64,000 nt of DNA from Kitasatospora paranensis (GTDB lineage: Bacteria; Actinomycetota; Actinomycetes; Streptomycetales; Streptomycetaceae): the NCBI RefSeq assembly GCF_039544005.1, contig NZ_BAABKV010000001.1, positions 1,240,001 to 1,304,000 of the forward strand, read 5' to 3'. The translations under genes and the position numbers were made by a program. The notes beneath the pieces were generated by a model. It worked only from the letters and a program-made list of their open reading frames with translations, had not been told where the DNA came from and made no database searches. Position 1 is the first letter of the stretch; each line of letters starts with the position of its first letter. Shown here one piece after another: positions 9,032 through 16,711 of this stretch.

Positions 9032-9977
9032 CGGCCTTCTCCTTCGGCGCGTCGGCGAGGCGGTGGGCGGCAGCGGGGCCGTCCGCGTCGGGGCGGTCGG
9101 CGGCGGGACGGCCGGTGGCAGCCGGGCCGTCCGCGTCGGCGGCTGCGGGGCCGGTCCCGGTGTCGTTCGGGTCGGTGTCCCGGAGGGCGTCGGCCAGCAG
9201 GTTGAGCGCGCCGACGGTGAGCATGATCAGCACGGCGGGTAGGGCCGGCGCCCACGGCTGCTGGGCGAGGAACCCGAGGTCGCTGGCGAGCATGCCGCCC
9301 CAGGTCGGTGCCGGCGGCTGGACGCCGATGCCCAGGAAGGTCAGCGAGGCCACCGTCAGCAGGCTGGTGGCGAGCGCGTGCGCGGTGGTGACCGCCACGG
9401 TCGGCAGCACCTTGCGCCAGACGTGGACGCGCAGGATCCAGCCGCGGCCGGCGCCCATCAGCTCGGCCGCCTCGACGTACTGGGCGCGGTCCAGGCCGAG
9501 CGCGGCGGCCCGGGTGACCCGGAAGAACAGCGGGGCCAGCAGCACGCCGAGCGCCAGCATCGCCTGGTGCAGCCCGTTGCCGAGCACCCCGACGGCGGCG
9601 ATCGCGAACAGGGTGAACGGCAGGGTCATCAGCGCGTCCACCGCGCGCAGCGACACCCAGGTCGGCACCGGGGCGAGACGGACGGAGAGGATGCCGGGGA
9701 GGACCCCGAGCACCATCGCCGCGCCGACCGCCTCGACCGCCGCCACCACCGACGGCCCGGTGCCGGCCAGCAGCCGGCTGAGCACGTCGCGGCCCAGGTA
9801 GTCGGTGCCCAGCAGGTGGGCGCCGCTGGGGCCCTGGAGGATGTGGGCGGCGTCCTGGGCGAGCGGGTCGAGCGGCGCCAGGGCGCCTCCGAGGACGGCG
9901 AGCAGGGTGACCACCGCCAGGACCGCGAGCGCGGCCCGGGCCACCGGGAGGCGGACGGCTCCGCGGACGGCGCTCAC
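9018..9977 (-). CDS. ABC importer permease, DppC type
   Basis: A 319-residue inner-membrane permease. Seen: one N-terminal hydrophobic helix, the LLGTDYLGRDVLSRLLAGT motif typical of DppC/OppC proteins, a core of four to five hydrophobic helices, and the EAAELMGAGRGWILRVHVWRKVLP coupling helix (EAA loop). After the last helix an unusual 45-residue tail rich in Asp, Ala, Gly and Pro follows, absent from normal DppC proteins. GTG start at 9977 overlaps the stop of the DppB-type gene. Confidence 0.9.
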   Translation of the reverse strand: MSAVRGAVRLPVARAALAVLAVVTLLAVLGGALAPLDPLAQDAAHILQGPSGAHLLGTDYLGRDVLSRLLAGTGPSVVAAVEAVGAAMVLGVLPGILSVRLAPVPTWVSLRAVDALMTLPFTLFAIAAVGVLGNGLHQAMLALGVLLAPLFFRVTRAAALGLDRAQYVEAAELMGAGRGWILRVHVWRKVLPTVAVTTAHALATSLLTVASLTFLGIGVQPPAPTWGGMLASDLGFLAQQPWAPALPAVLIMLTVGALNLLADALRDTDPNDTGTGPAAADADGPAATGRPAADRPDADGPAAAHRLADAPKEKADAHV

Positions 9978-11026
9978 CGCGGCACCGCCCCGGCGCCCGG
10001 CGCCCTGCGTGCCGCCGGGTTGAGCGCCAACAGGCCCGCGTCGACGGCGAGGTTGGCGACCAGCACCACCACGACGGTGACCAGCAGGGTGCCCTGGATG
10101 ACCGGGACATCGTGCTGTTCGGCGGCGCGCAGGGAGAGTTGGGCGATGCCCGGCAGGTTGAAGATGCGCTCGGTGACGACCGCGCCGCCGATCAGCATCG
10201 GCACGCTCATGCCGAGCACGGTCACCGCGGGCCCGGCGGCGTTGCGCAGCACGTGCCCGAACAGCACCCGGCGCGGCGAGAGTCCGCGCATCACCGCGCC
10301 GGTGGCGTAGTTCTCGCGCAGCGCACCGACCAGCGAGGTCCGCAACTGCCTGGCGATGCCGGCCGCGGCGTCCAGACTGAGCGCGAGGGCCGGCAGCAGC
10401 GCGAACCGCAGCCACTGGCCCGGGTCCTGGCCGAACGGCACGTACCCGCCGGAGGGCAGCAGCCGCAACTGGACGGCGACCAGGGTGATCAGGCCGATCG
10501 CGACCACGAAGGCCGGCAGGGTGCCGAGCACGGTGCAGCCCGCGGTGACCGCCCGGTCCAGGCGGCCGCCGTTGCTGAGGGCCGCGCCGATGCCGGCCGC
10601 CGCGCCGAGCAGGACAGCGAACAGCAGCGCGAGACCGGCGATCGACAGGTCGACGGGCAGCGCGGCGGCGATGCTGTCGGACACCGGGACGGTGGTGAAC
10701 CAGGACCGCCCGAGGTCGCCGCCGACCGCGTGCAGCAGCCAACTGCCGTACTGCACCGGCAGCGGGCGGTCGAGGCCGAACTCGTGGTCGAGGCGCACGA
10801 TGTCGGCGGGTGTGGCGGTCTCCCCGAGGACGGCGGCCGCCGGGTTGGCGTCCGACACGGCGCCCAGGCCGAAGGTGAGCAGCGAGGAGAGCAGGAACAC
10901 GAACGCCGTGCCTGCCAGCACCCGGGCGGCCGAGCGCGGCGCCCGGGCGGCCCGGCGGGCGAGCGGGCCGGCCGCCCACCGGAGGCCGGCCCGCGCGCCC
11001 GCGGCAGGAGCCGCCGCGGCGCTCAC
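9974..11026 (-). CDS. ABC importer permease, DppB type
   Basis: A 350-residue permease. After a 30-residue Arg/Ala-rich cytosolic N-terminus comes a helix (AGTAFVFLLSSLLTFGLGA), then a DppB-type external loop (RLDHEFGLDRPLPVQYGSWL), several membrane helices and the ENYATGAVMRGLSPRRVLFGHVLRNAAGP coupling loop. GTG start at 11026 overlaps the binding-protein stop (GTGA). Forms the channel with the DppC-type protein. Confidence 0.9.
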   Translation of the reverse strand: MSAAAAPAAGARAGLRWAAGPLARRAARAPRSAARVLAGTAFVFLLSSLLTFGLGAVSDANPAAAVLGETATPADIVRLDHEFGLDRPLPVQYGSWLLHAVGGDLGRSWFTTVPVSDSIAAALPVDLSIAGLALLFAVLLGAAAGIGAALSNGGRLDRAVTAGCTVLGTLPAFVVAIGLITLVAVQLRLLPSGGYVPFGQDPGQWLRFALLPALALSLDAAAGIARQLRTSLVGALRENYATGAVMRGLSPRRVLFGHVLRNAAGPAVTVLGMSVPMLIGGAVVTERIFNLPGIAQLSLRAAEQHDVPVIQGTLLVTVVVVLVANLAVDAGLLALNPAARRAPGAGAVPR

Positions 11027-12579
11027 GACGCGGTCACCCCCTCGAAGCGCTGGACGACGGTGAAGGCGGGGATCTCGGAGATGCTGCGCCGTCGGGCGAG
11101 CAGCCGGGGCACGCTGTAGAGGAAGACGTTCGGCATGGTCCGCACGGCGACGGCGGTGGCCGCCTGCAGCGCCTTCGGGTAGTCGGGCGAGTCCAGGGGC
11201 GTGCGGGAGACCTTCTCCACCGCGGCCTTGAGCTCGGGCGGGGTGGTGCGCCCCGGGTTCATCAGGCCCTGCTCGCCGAAGAGCACCTGGAAGGCCTGCG
11301 CGGCGGAGTCGCGGCCGGCGAACTGGTCGGTGAACAGCGCCTTGGAGTGCTGGATGTAGACGATCTGGGTGGCCTGCGCGGCCGGCACGACCTCGATCGT
11401 GGCGCGGATGCCGACCGCCTTGAGCTGGGCCTGGAGCTGCTCCGGCAGGCCCTGCGCGGCCGAGGTGGTGAGGGTGAGCTCCACACCGTCGGGGTGGCCG
11501 GCCTTGGCGAGCAGGGCGCGGGCCTTGTCCGGGTCGTAGCGGAAGAGGTCCTCGGAGCCGGGGTCGTATCCGACGTAACCCTTCGGGAAGGGCTGGTAGT
11601 TGACCTCGCCGTGGCCGAACAGCTGCGTCTTGACGAGGGCGTCGCGGTCGATCGCGTACTTCAGCGCCTCCACCACGTCCGGGTTGTCGAACGGGGCCTT
11701 GGTGGTGTTGACGTCCAGGACGGCCACCACCAGCGAGGGGATCTCCTGCACCTCCAGGCCGGCCGCCTTCGCCGCCTCGACCTGGCTGCCGGGGATCTGC
11801 GCGACGTCGAACTGCCCGGACTGCAGACCGCCGACCACGGTGGCCGCGTCCGGCAGCGGGTAGACCTCGAGGTTCTCCAGCTTGATGTGCGCGGCGTCCC
11901 AGTAGGAGGGGTTGCGGCGCAGCACGGCCTTGGTGTTGAGGGTGTACGAGGTGAGGGTGAACGGCCCGGCGCCGGCCGGCCTGGTGGCGATGCCCGCGGC
12001 GTCCGTCTCGAATGCCTTGGGGTTGACCACCAGGCCGGTCTTGCCGGCGAGCAGGTTCGGCAACTGGTAGTCGGGCTGCGTGAGATGGAGGACGACGGTG
12101 GCGGCGTCGGGGGCCGCCACCTCCTTGACGTGCACCAACTGCGGGGCGACCAGGGACTTGGGGTCCGTCCGGCCGCGGTCCAGGCTCTTCTTGACGGCGG
12201 CCGCGTCCAGCGGGCTGCCGTCGGAGAAGGTGGCGCCGGGGCGGAGCGTGAAGGTCACCGAGGTGCCGTCGGCCGCGTACGTCCAGCCGGTGGCGAGAGC
12301 GGGCACGGCTGCGCCCTTCTCGTCGAGCTTGGTGAGCCCGGCGTAGACCAGCGAGAGGACATGGACGTCCCAGCCCGCCGAGGAGAACACCGGGTCCCAT
12401 GAAGTCGGCAGCGCCCAGCCCCACTTGAGGGTGCCGGTGGATCCGCCCGCACCGGTGGCGACCGTCCCGGCGCTGCCGCAGGCGGCCAGGGCGAGAGCGG
12501 CGCCGGTACCGAGGCCGAGGCCGAGGCCGAGGAACGAGCGTCTGGCAAGGGTCGACGGCGATGCGGGAAGTCTGGTCAT
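11023..12579 (-). CDS. ABC substrate-binding lipoprotein, family 5 (dipeptide/nickel type)
   Basis: A 518-residue secreted lipoprotein. The N-terminus combines a twin-arginine-like ARRSFLGLGLGLG with a lipobox ALAAC, so export may be Tat-dependent followed by lipidation. Family-5 features: SWDPVFSS, LVYAGLTKLDEKG, YAADGTSVTFTLRPGATFSDGSPLDAAAVKKSL, and a RAGAGPF-type segment. Start at 12579 preceded by GAAAGGTGA. First structural gene of the operon, 311 nt behind the leader peptide. Ligand unknown; the enzyme set suggests an organosulfur compound rather than peptides. Confidence 0.9.
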   Translation of the reverse strand: MTRLPASPSTLARRSFLGLGLGLGTGAALALAACGSAGTVATGAGGSTGTLKWGWALPTSWDPVFSSAGWDVHVLSLVYAGLTKLDEKGAAVPALATGWTYAADGTSVTFTLRPGATFSDGSPLDAAAVKKSLDRGRTDPKSLVAPQLVHVKEVAAPDAATVVLHLTQPDYQLPNLLAGKTGLVVNPKAFETDAAGIATRPAGAGPFTLTSYTLNTKAVLRRNPSYWDAAHIKLENLEVYPLPDAATVVGGLQSGQFDVAQIPGSQVEAAKAAGLEVQEIPSLVVAVLDVNTTKAPFDNPDVVEALKYAIDRDALVKTQLFGHGEVNYQPFPKGYVGYDPGSEDLFRYDPDKARALLAKAGHPDGVELTLTTSAAQGLPEQLQAQLKAVGIRATIEVVPAAQATQIVYIQHSKALFTDQFAGRDSAAQAFQVLFGEQGLMNPGRTTPPELKAAVEKVSRTPLDSPDYPKALQAATAVAVRTMPNVFLYSVPRLLARRRSISEIPAFTVVQRFEGVTAS

Positions 12580-12890
12580 GAGCGTACGTCACCTTTCGCG
12601 GGCACGCCGGGCCGGCCCGGGGCGCGGCCGGCCCCGGACGCGACGGATCGCGGGGCGGCGGGCGGGGCACGGCCGTCGGGGTGCACCGACGGTTCAGGAA
12701 GGAGCGGAGGAGGCGGGAGCGCAGGAGGCGGGCCGGTACGCCGTACGGAACGGATGGCGTGCTCGGCCCGGGGGATGCGGGCGACTACCGGCGGGGGCAC
12801 CGGGATGCGCGGCCGGCGGGCGGCGGCAGCCGGAGGGCGCCGCGGGCGGCCGGGAGGAACGGCGGTCGGGCCGCCGGGGTGAGCAGGCGC
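12580..12890 (-). other. Long untranslated leader between leader peptide and operon
   Basis: 311 nt without a supported gene. A GC hairpin, CGGCGG / TCGGG loop / CCGCCG, lies at 12860-12876, only 15 nt past the leader-peptide stop; further GC-rich inverted segments follow towards the binding-protein gene. There is no run of U after the stem, so if this is an attenuator it would work by Rho or by masking the ribosome site; inferred. Confidence 0.45.
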
Positions 12891-12965
12891 TCAGCGACAG
12901 AGGTCGCTGCTGGTGCGCCGGAAGTCCACGTAGCGGCACACCACGTTGGGGTGCGTGGAGAGCAT
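12891..12965 (-). CDS. Cys-containing leader peptide, leaderless, 24 codons
   Basis: ATG at 12965 to TGA at 12893-12891, encoding a peptide that begins MLSTHPNVVC and ends RRTSSDLCR, with V-D-F-x-R-x-x-S-x-L-C in the second half. This matches the short 'R-x-V-D-L-x-R-x-x-S-x-L-C' leader peptides that precede sulfur-assimilation genes in actinomycetes, as I know that family. A -10 box (CAGGAT) ends 6 nt before the ATG, so transcription should begin at the start codon and translation be leaderless. Two Cys codons (10 and 23) could report cysteine supply to the downstream operon. Confidence 0.72.
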   Translation of the reverse strand: MLSTHPNVVCRYVDFRRTSSDLCR

Positions 12966-12971
12966 GTGCTC

Positions 12972-13001
12972 ATCCTGGCGACACCGGACCCGGGCTGTCA
13001 A
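12972..13001 (-). promoter_or_regulatory. Promoter of the sulfur operon
   Basis: On the minus strand TTGACA (13001-12996), an 18-nt spacer and CAGGAT (12977-12972). The consensus -35 and near-consensus -10 point to the housekeeping sigma factor; the predicted start is the A of the leader-peptide ATG at 12965. Confidence 0.7.
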
Positions 13002-13003
13002 TG

Positions 13004-13019
13004 GACACCAAATGGTGTC
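13004..13019. promoter_or_regulatory. Perfect palindrome upstream of the -35 box (candidate operator)
   Basis: GACACCA-AA-TGGTGTC: 7-bp arms around 2 nt, ending 2 bp from the -35 hexamer and directly after the stop codon of the DsbA-like gene. The placement suits an activator of the sulfur operon (or a repressor touching -35). The regulator is not identified; the nearby Rrf2 gene is one candidate. Confidence 0.6.
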
Positions 13020-13993
13020 TCATTCACCGATACGAACTCCCAACCCATCGCCCTCGAACGGTTCTTGCAGCTCAGAGGCGCCCTGCGCCCGCCGGGCCGG
13101 ATCGGCGAGCAGCGAGCCCGCCGCCTCCCCCGGGTGCAGGAACAGCACCCCGTGGCCGGTCGGCACCACCAGGGCGCCGTCCGGGACCCGGCCTCCGCAG
13201 CGGGCCAGATCCACCGCCGTCAGGCTGCGGTGACGCTCCAACAGCCGCTCCGCCGGAGCGGTGTCGTCGGCGCGCGGGCGCAGCCCCGGACAGACCTCGG
13301 CGGCCGCCGCCAGGTAGGCCGCCAGCGGACGCCAGCCGGGGACCGCCCGCCGCCCCGCCGGGCCGGTGAACAGCAGCGTCGGCAGCGCGTAGCGGTGCCC
13401 GTCCTCGGTCTCCTTCGCCGCACCGGGATGCGGGCCGTCGGCGCGCAGCCCCACCACCTCGGGCACCGGCCGCCGGGTCTCCGCGCGGTCCCGCTCCAAC
13501 CGGGCCCGGACGGCGGCCGAGCCGGCGTCGGCGCACAGCCGGTCGAGGTCGAGGCCGGGCACGCCGTGCAGCGCGGCGGCGACCCGGACGGCGGTGTCGG
13601 CGGGCTCGCCCAGCACGAACACCGTCTCCCGCAGACGCCGCATCACCCGCTCGGCGACCTCCGGCCCCTGCCCTTCGGCGGCGGCCGCCGCCAGCGAGGC
13701 GGGCCGGCTGTCGGCGGCCACCCAGCGCAGTTCGGCGGCGCGCGGGGCACCCGTGTGGGCGGTCACGCCCTCGACGTAGCCCGCGTACCAGGCGGTCTCG
13801 GCGGCCGGGTCGGGCGCCGGGTCGTCGTCCGCGTCGAAGAGGATCCCGAAGACCCGGCGGTGGCGTGCGGCGTCGCCCAGCAGCTGCCGCAGACGGCGCA
13901 GCACCGGCTCGGCCCCCAAGCCCACGGACAGAACGGGTCGGTGTACTCGACGACCTCCAGCACCGGCCCGCCCGCCGGCGACGGGCCGCTCAC
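13020..13993 (-). CDS. DsbA-superfamily thioredoxin-fold protein; one frame break
   Basis: About 324 residues after repair. Seen: VLEVVEYTDPFCPWAWGAEPVLRRL at the N-terminus (after repair), with the single-cysteine active site C-P-W-A instead of CXXC, a helical insertion domain, and a cis-Pro region RYALPTLLF near residue 210. The D-P-F-C-P-W-x-W-x-x-E-P pattern recalls FrnE/YjbH-type and mycothiol-dependent members of the DsbA superfamily, which are cytosolic. Break in the C5 run at 13915-13919 (forward); one more base gives WAWGAEPV. GTG start overlaps the Rrf2 stop, so the pair is one operon, possibly thiol or redox sensing. Function unproved. Confidence 0.8.
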
Positions 13994-14430
13994 ACCGGCT
14001 CGGCGACCGGCGGGCGGACGGCGCCGACCCGGGCCGCGGGCAGCAGGGCGGCCACGGTGGTGCCGGTGAGGATCTCGCGGGCACGGTCCTCCACGGCCCG
14101 CCAGACCTCCGGCAGGGCGTCCGCCGGGCCGGGGTAGGCGAGGCCGTCCAGCGGTTCGCCGCGCAGGGTGATGACGTCGCCGTCGACCGCCCGGACGACG
14201 TCCAGCAGGGTGATCTCGTCGGCCGGGCGGCCCAGCCAGTACCCGCCTTCGCAGCCGCGCTGGCTGCGCACCAGGCCGGCCCGGCGCAGGTCGCCGACGA
14301 CCGACTTCAGGAACCGGAACGGAATACCCTGGGAGGAGGCGATGGCCTCGCAGGTGAGCGGACGGCCCGTGTCGCAGGCGAGTTCCACCAGCGCGCGGGC
14401 GGCGTAGTCCGCCTTCGCGGAAATATGCAT
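13990..14430 (-). CDS. Rrf2-family transcriptional regulator
   Basis: A 146-residue winged-helix protein beginning MHISAKADYAARALVELA, then ASSQGIPFRFLKSVVGDLRRAGLV (recognition helix) and RGCEGGYWLGRPADEITLLDVVRAVDG, all typical of Rrf2. The C-terminal region lacks the three-cysteine cluster-binding motif of IscR, so it is more like the cysteine-metabolism regulator CymR. The longer upstream reading frame is discounted because family alignment starts at this ATG. Likely controls its own divergent promoter and possibly the sulfur operon. Confidence 0.85.
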   Translation of the reverse strand: MHISAKADYAARALVELACDTGRPLTCEAIASSQGIPFRFLKSVVGDLRRAGLVRSQRGCEGGYWLGRPADEITLLDVVRAVDGDVITLRGEPLDGLAYPGPADALPEVWRAVEDRAREILTGTTVAALLPAARVGAVRPPVAEPV

Positions 14431-14499
14431 GGGCCCGAGTATCCACGGCTCGGCGCGGTCTTCAAGCTCCGCCTGCGCACGGCCCGTTGGCCCGTCCAC

Positions 14500-14543
14500 C
14501 GAAAGGACACCTCTTGACATCCTTTTGCCGGCGCCCCTAGCGT
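14500..14543 (+). promoter_or_regulatory. Promoter with overlapping inverted repeat (candidate Rrf2 operator)
   Basis: TTGACA (14514-14519), 18-nt spacer, TAGCGT (14538-14543) facing the cupin gene. An inverted repeat CGAAAGGA (14500-14507) / TCCTTTTG (14520-14527), 12 nt apart with 7 of 8 pairs matching, brackets the -35 box. A repressor bound here would block RNA polymerase. It lies 70 nt upstream of the Rrf2 start. Confidence 0.62.
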
Positions 14544-14685
14544 CCACTCCGTGCCCGGCACGCCGCACCCGCCGCCGCCGGCCTCCTCGGCGCGGCACGC
14601 CTCCCGGCCCCGCGCGCCCAGCGGCGGCGCCGGACTCCCCGGCACGTGCCGCCCCTCACCCGCCAGCCCACCGCCTGGAGTCACC

Positions 14686-15264
14686 ATGTCCACCGCATCC
14701 GGCCACTCCGCCCCGGCACCGGACGCCGTGCCGGCCGACCCACCGGCCGACGGCGGGGCGGCCGCGACCTGTGCGGAGTCCGGCGACGATTTCCACCCGC
14801 ACCTGCCCGACGATGCCGCGTCCGCCACGTCCGCGCCGCTGCGCGCCCGGCTCCACCACATCCGGGCCGGCGAACTCGACGGCGACACCGCGCAGACGGG
14901 TGGCATGCGGCGGTTCGCCGCGATCAGCGGGCGGACGGTCGGCTCGGCGAAACTCTGGATGGGCCAGACGCACGTCGCCCCGGCGACCGCCTCCTCGGAC
15001 CACCACCACGGCGAGTCCGAGACCGCCATCCACGTGGTCAGCGGACACCCGGAGTTCGTCTTCGTGGAGGACTCCTCGGGCGAGCCGGTCGAGGTCCGGC
15101 TGCGGACGGGGCCGGGCGACTACATCTTCGTTCCGCCCTTCGTACCGCACCGCGAGGAGAACCCCGACCCGCGGGAGGAGGCCGTGGTGGTGATCGCCCG
15201 CAGCACCCAGGAGGCCATCGTCGTCAACCTGCCGGGCCTTTACGCCGGCCCCTCGGAGCAGTAG
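14686..15264 (+). CDS. Cupin-domain protein
   Basis: A 192-residue protein with a disordered 50-residue N-terminus and one cupin barrel: HHHGESETAIHVVSGHPEFVF (metal-binding His/Glu motif 1) and GPGDYIFVPPFVPHREEN (motif 2). ATG 14686 has GGAG 5 nt upstream. A GTG at 14551, in frame and 7 nt after the -10 box, could instead give a leaderless 237-residue form with a Pro-rich extension; I prefer 14686 on ribosome-site grounds. Divergent from the Rrf2-DsbA operon, so probably in the same regulon; might be a cupin dioxygenase or isomerase of sulfur metabolism. Confidence 0.8.
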   Translation: MSTASGHSAPAPDAVPADPPADGGAAATCAESGDDFHPHLPDDAASATSAPLRARLHHIRAGELDGDTAQTGGMRRFAAISGRTVGSAKLWMGQTHVAPATASSDHHHGESETAIHVVSGHPEFVFVEDSSGEPVEVRLRTGPGDYIFVPPFVPHREENPDPREEAVVVIARSTQEAIVVNLPGLYAGPSEQ

Positions 15265-15275
15265 CCGTCCGGCAC

Positions 15276-15311
15276 CGTGGGGCGGGCGCACCGGTTTCCG
15301 ACCGCCCCACG
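15276..15311. terminator. Stem-loop between convergent genes
   Basis: CGTGGGGCGG (15276-15285) and CCGCCCCACG (15302-15311) pair perfectly over 10 bp around a 16-nt loop. A second small stem, GACCC (15311-15315) with GGGTC (15325-15329), follows. Placed between the ends of the cupin and phosphatase genes, it can serve both strands. Confidence 0.65.
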
Positions 15312-15327
15312 ACCCTGTGACGGAGGG

Positions 15328-15963
15328 TCAGGACAGCAGGCCGTCGTAGTCCGGCAGCTTGAAGGTGCGCTCCGCGTGCCCGCCCTGGAGGTCGGTGAGG
15401 TTGTTGCCGATGTTCGCGACGATGGTGTAGCCACGGCGCTCGATGTCGGCACGGCTCGCCGTCTTGAAGTCCTGGACGGCGTGGAAGAGGTCGCCGAGGT
15501 CGCGCCCGTACAGGCCGTCCACCGGATATCCGGCGTGCGCGAGCCCGTAGCGCGTCACGGGCTCGACGAAGTCCGGGCGTGCCGTGACGAAGAAGACCGC
15601 CACCCCGCGCGACCGGGCGAACCCGGCCAGGTCGAGCGTGGCCGGGACGGCGGGCATCAGGAACGGGTGGAAGTGCGTCTGCAGACTGGTGTTGTCGATG
15701 TCGAGCACGATCGCGGGCCGCCCGCCGTGGAGCGCCACGGCGCGCTGGTCGATCCACGGCCGGGCAGGCGCGAGCGCCGTCGTGACGTCGGCGAGCCACT
15801 GCGCCTCGGTCACAGCCGCGGCGGCGGCCGGTGCAACCTGCCCGGGCACCGGGGCCGTTGCGGCAGGGGCAGGGGTGGCGGCGGCGGCCGGGACGGCGGC
15901 GGCCCCGGTGAGGGCAGCGGCGACGAGCACGGCGGCGGCAACCTTGCCGGGAAGACTCTTCAC
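15328..15963 (-). CDS. Secreted HAD-family acid phosphatase (class B-like)
   Basis: A 211-residue exported protein. The N-terminus is a Sec signal (KSLPGKVAAAVLVAAALTGAAA, cleavage after an AAA stretch), then WLADVTTALAPARPWIDQR, the HAD nucleophile motif VLDIDNTSL (D-x-D-x-T), VFFVTARPD (motif II Thr) and VANIGNNLTDL (acidic motif IV). HAD subfamily IIIB acid phosphatases hydrolyse phosphomonoesters outside the cell. The GTG start at 15963 has AAGGA upstream. Confidence 0.88.
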   Translation of the reverse strand: MKSLPGKVAAAVLVAAALTGAAAVPAAAATPAPAATAPVPGQVAPAAAAAVTEAQWLADVTTALAPARPWIDQRAVALHGGRPAIVLDIDNTSLQTHFHPFLMPAVPATLDLAGFARSRGVAVFFVTARPDFVEPVTRYGLAHAGYPVDGLYGRDLGDLFHAVQDFKTASRADIERRGYTIVANIGNNLTDLQGGHAERTFKLPDYDGLLS

Positions 15964-16208
15964 GTGGTCCGGGTCCTTCGTGAGGGTGGCGGTGCGCACC
16001 CCCGCGGCCGGCGGTCCGGCCGGCGGCGAGGAGCAGCACCGGAACGATCTGGTCGTTCCCCGCAGACTTCCACACCGCCAGGCCACTTGACCAGAGCATG
16101 ACTTGAATGCCGCACGGCCGGCCCCGAGGTTTCCGGCCGCATCCGCCCCGCCGGGGCCGGCGGCTCCGCGACAGCGACAATTCCGGCCGCGGGACGAGCA
16201 CCTGCCCG

Positions 16209-16214
16209 TATGCT
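16209..16214 (+). promoter_or_regulatory. -10 box for a leaderless start
   Basis: TATGCT followed by 6 nt and the GTG at 16221, which is in frame with the next gene. The -35 region is not canonical. The stretch 15964-16208 holds no other recognisable element. Confidence 0.45.
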
Positions 16215-16220
16215 CGGCGC

Positions 16221-16601
16221 GTGCAGCCGCCTTCCGACGGGATCACCATGGCAACAGCGGACACGACGGAGGAGAAGTCCTGGTACGCGGTCCGCTGCGT
16301 GTTCCAGTGGGATGCCTGGGAGGGCACGCCCTACGAGGAGCGCCTGACCCTGTGGCAGGCCGTCTCGATGGAGCAGGCCGTCGCCCGGGCAGAGGTCGAG
16401 GCACGGGCCTATGCCGCGGAAGGCGGTCACCGCTACCTGGAGCTGGCCCAGTGCTACCACCTGGCCACCGAAGGGCGGCCGGGCGACGGGGACGAGGTCT
16501 ACTCCCTCCTGCGGGACAGTCCCCTCGACGGGGAGGCGTACCTGGACCGGTACTTCGACACGGGCCGCGAGCACCAGGGCACCATCGCGACCGAGGAATG
16601 A
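16221..16601 (+). CDS. DUF4288-like small protein
   Basis: 126 residues if started at the leaderless GTG 16221; 117 from the ATG at 16248. The core WYAVRCVFQWDAWEGTPYEERLTLWQA, with MEQAVARAEVEARAYAAE following, matches the DUF4288 pattern (W-Y-A-V-R ... Y-E-E-R ... A-E-x-E-A). Soluble, acidic, no signal. Function unknown. Alone, divergent from the phosphatase gene. Confidence 0.65.
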   Translation: MQPPSDGITMATADTTEEKSWYAVRCVFQWDAWEGTPYEERLTLWQAVSMEQAVARAEVEARAYAAEGGHRYLELAQCYHLATEGRPGDGDEVYSLLRDSPLDGEAYLDRYFDTGREHQGTIATEE

Positions 16602-16711
16602 CGTCCGTCCCGTCCGCCGGTCGCGGGCCGGCGCGGCGGGTGAGCCAGGGCACGCCTGCGGGACGGCGATCCCCCTGGCCACGGCCCGGCCCGCGTCGGG
16701 AGAATGGCGTG

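Noticed and set aside
14551..14685. Leaderless GTG start of the cupin gene
   Set aside because: Position after the -10 box is right, but the added 45 residues are Pro/Arg/Ser filler and ATG 14686 has a GGAG site; kept only as an alternative.
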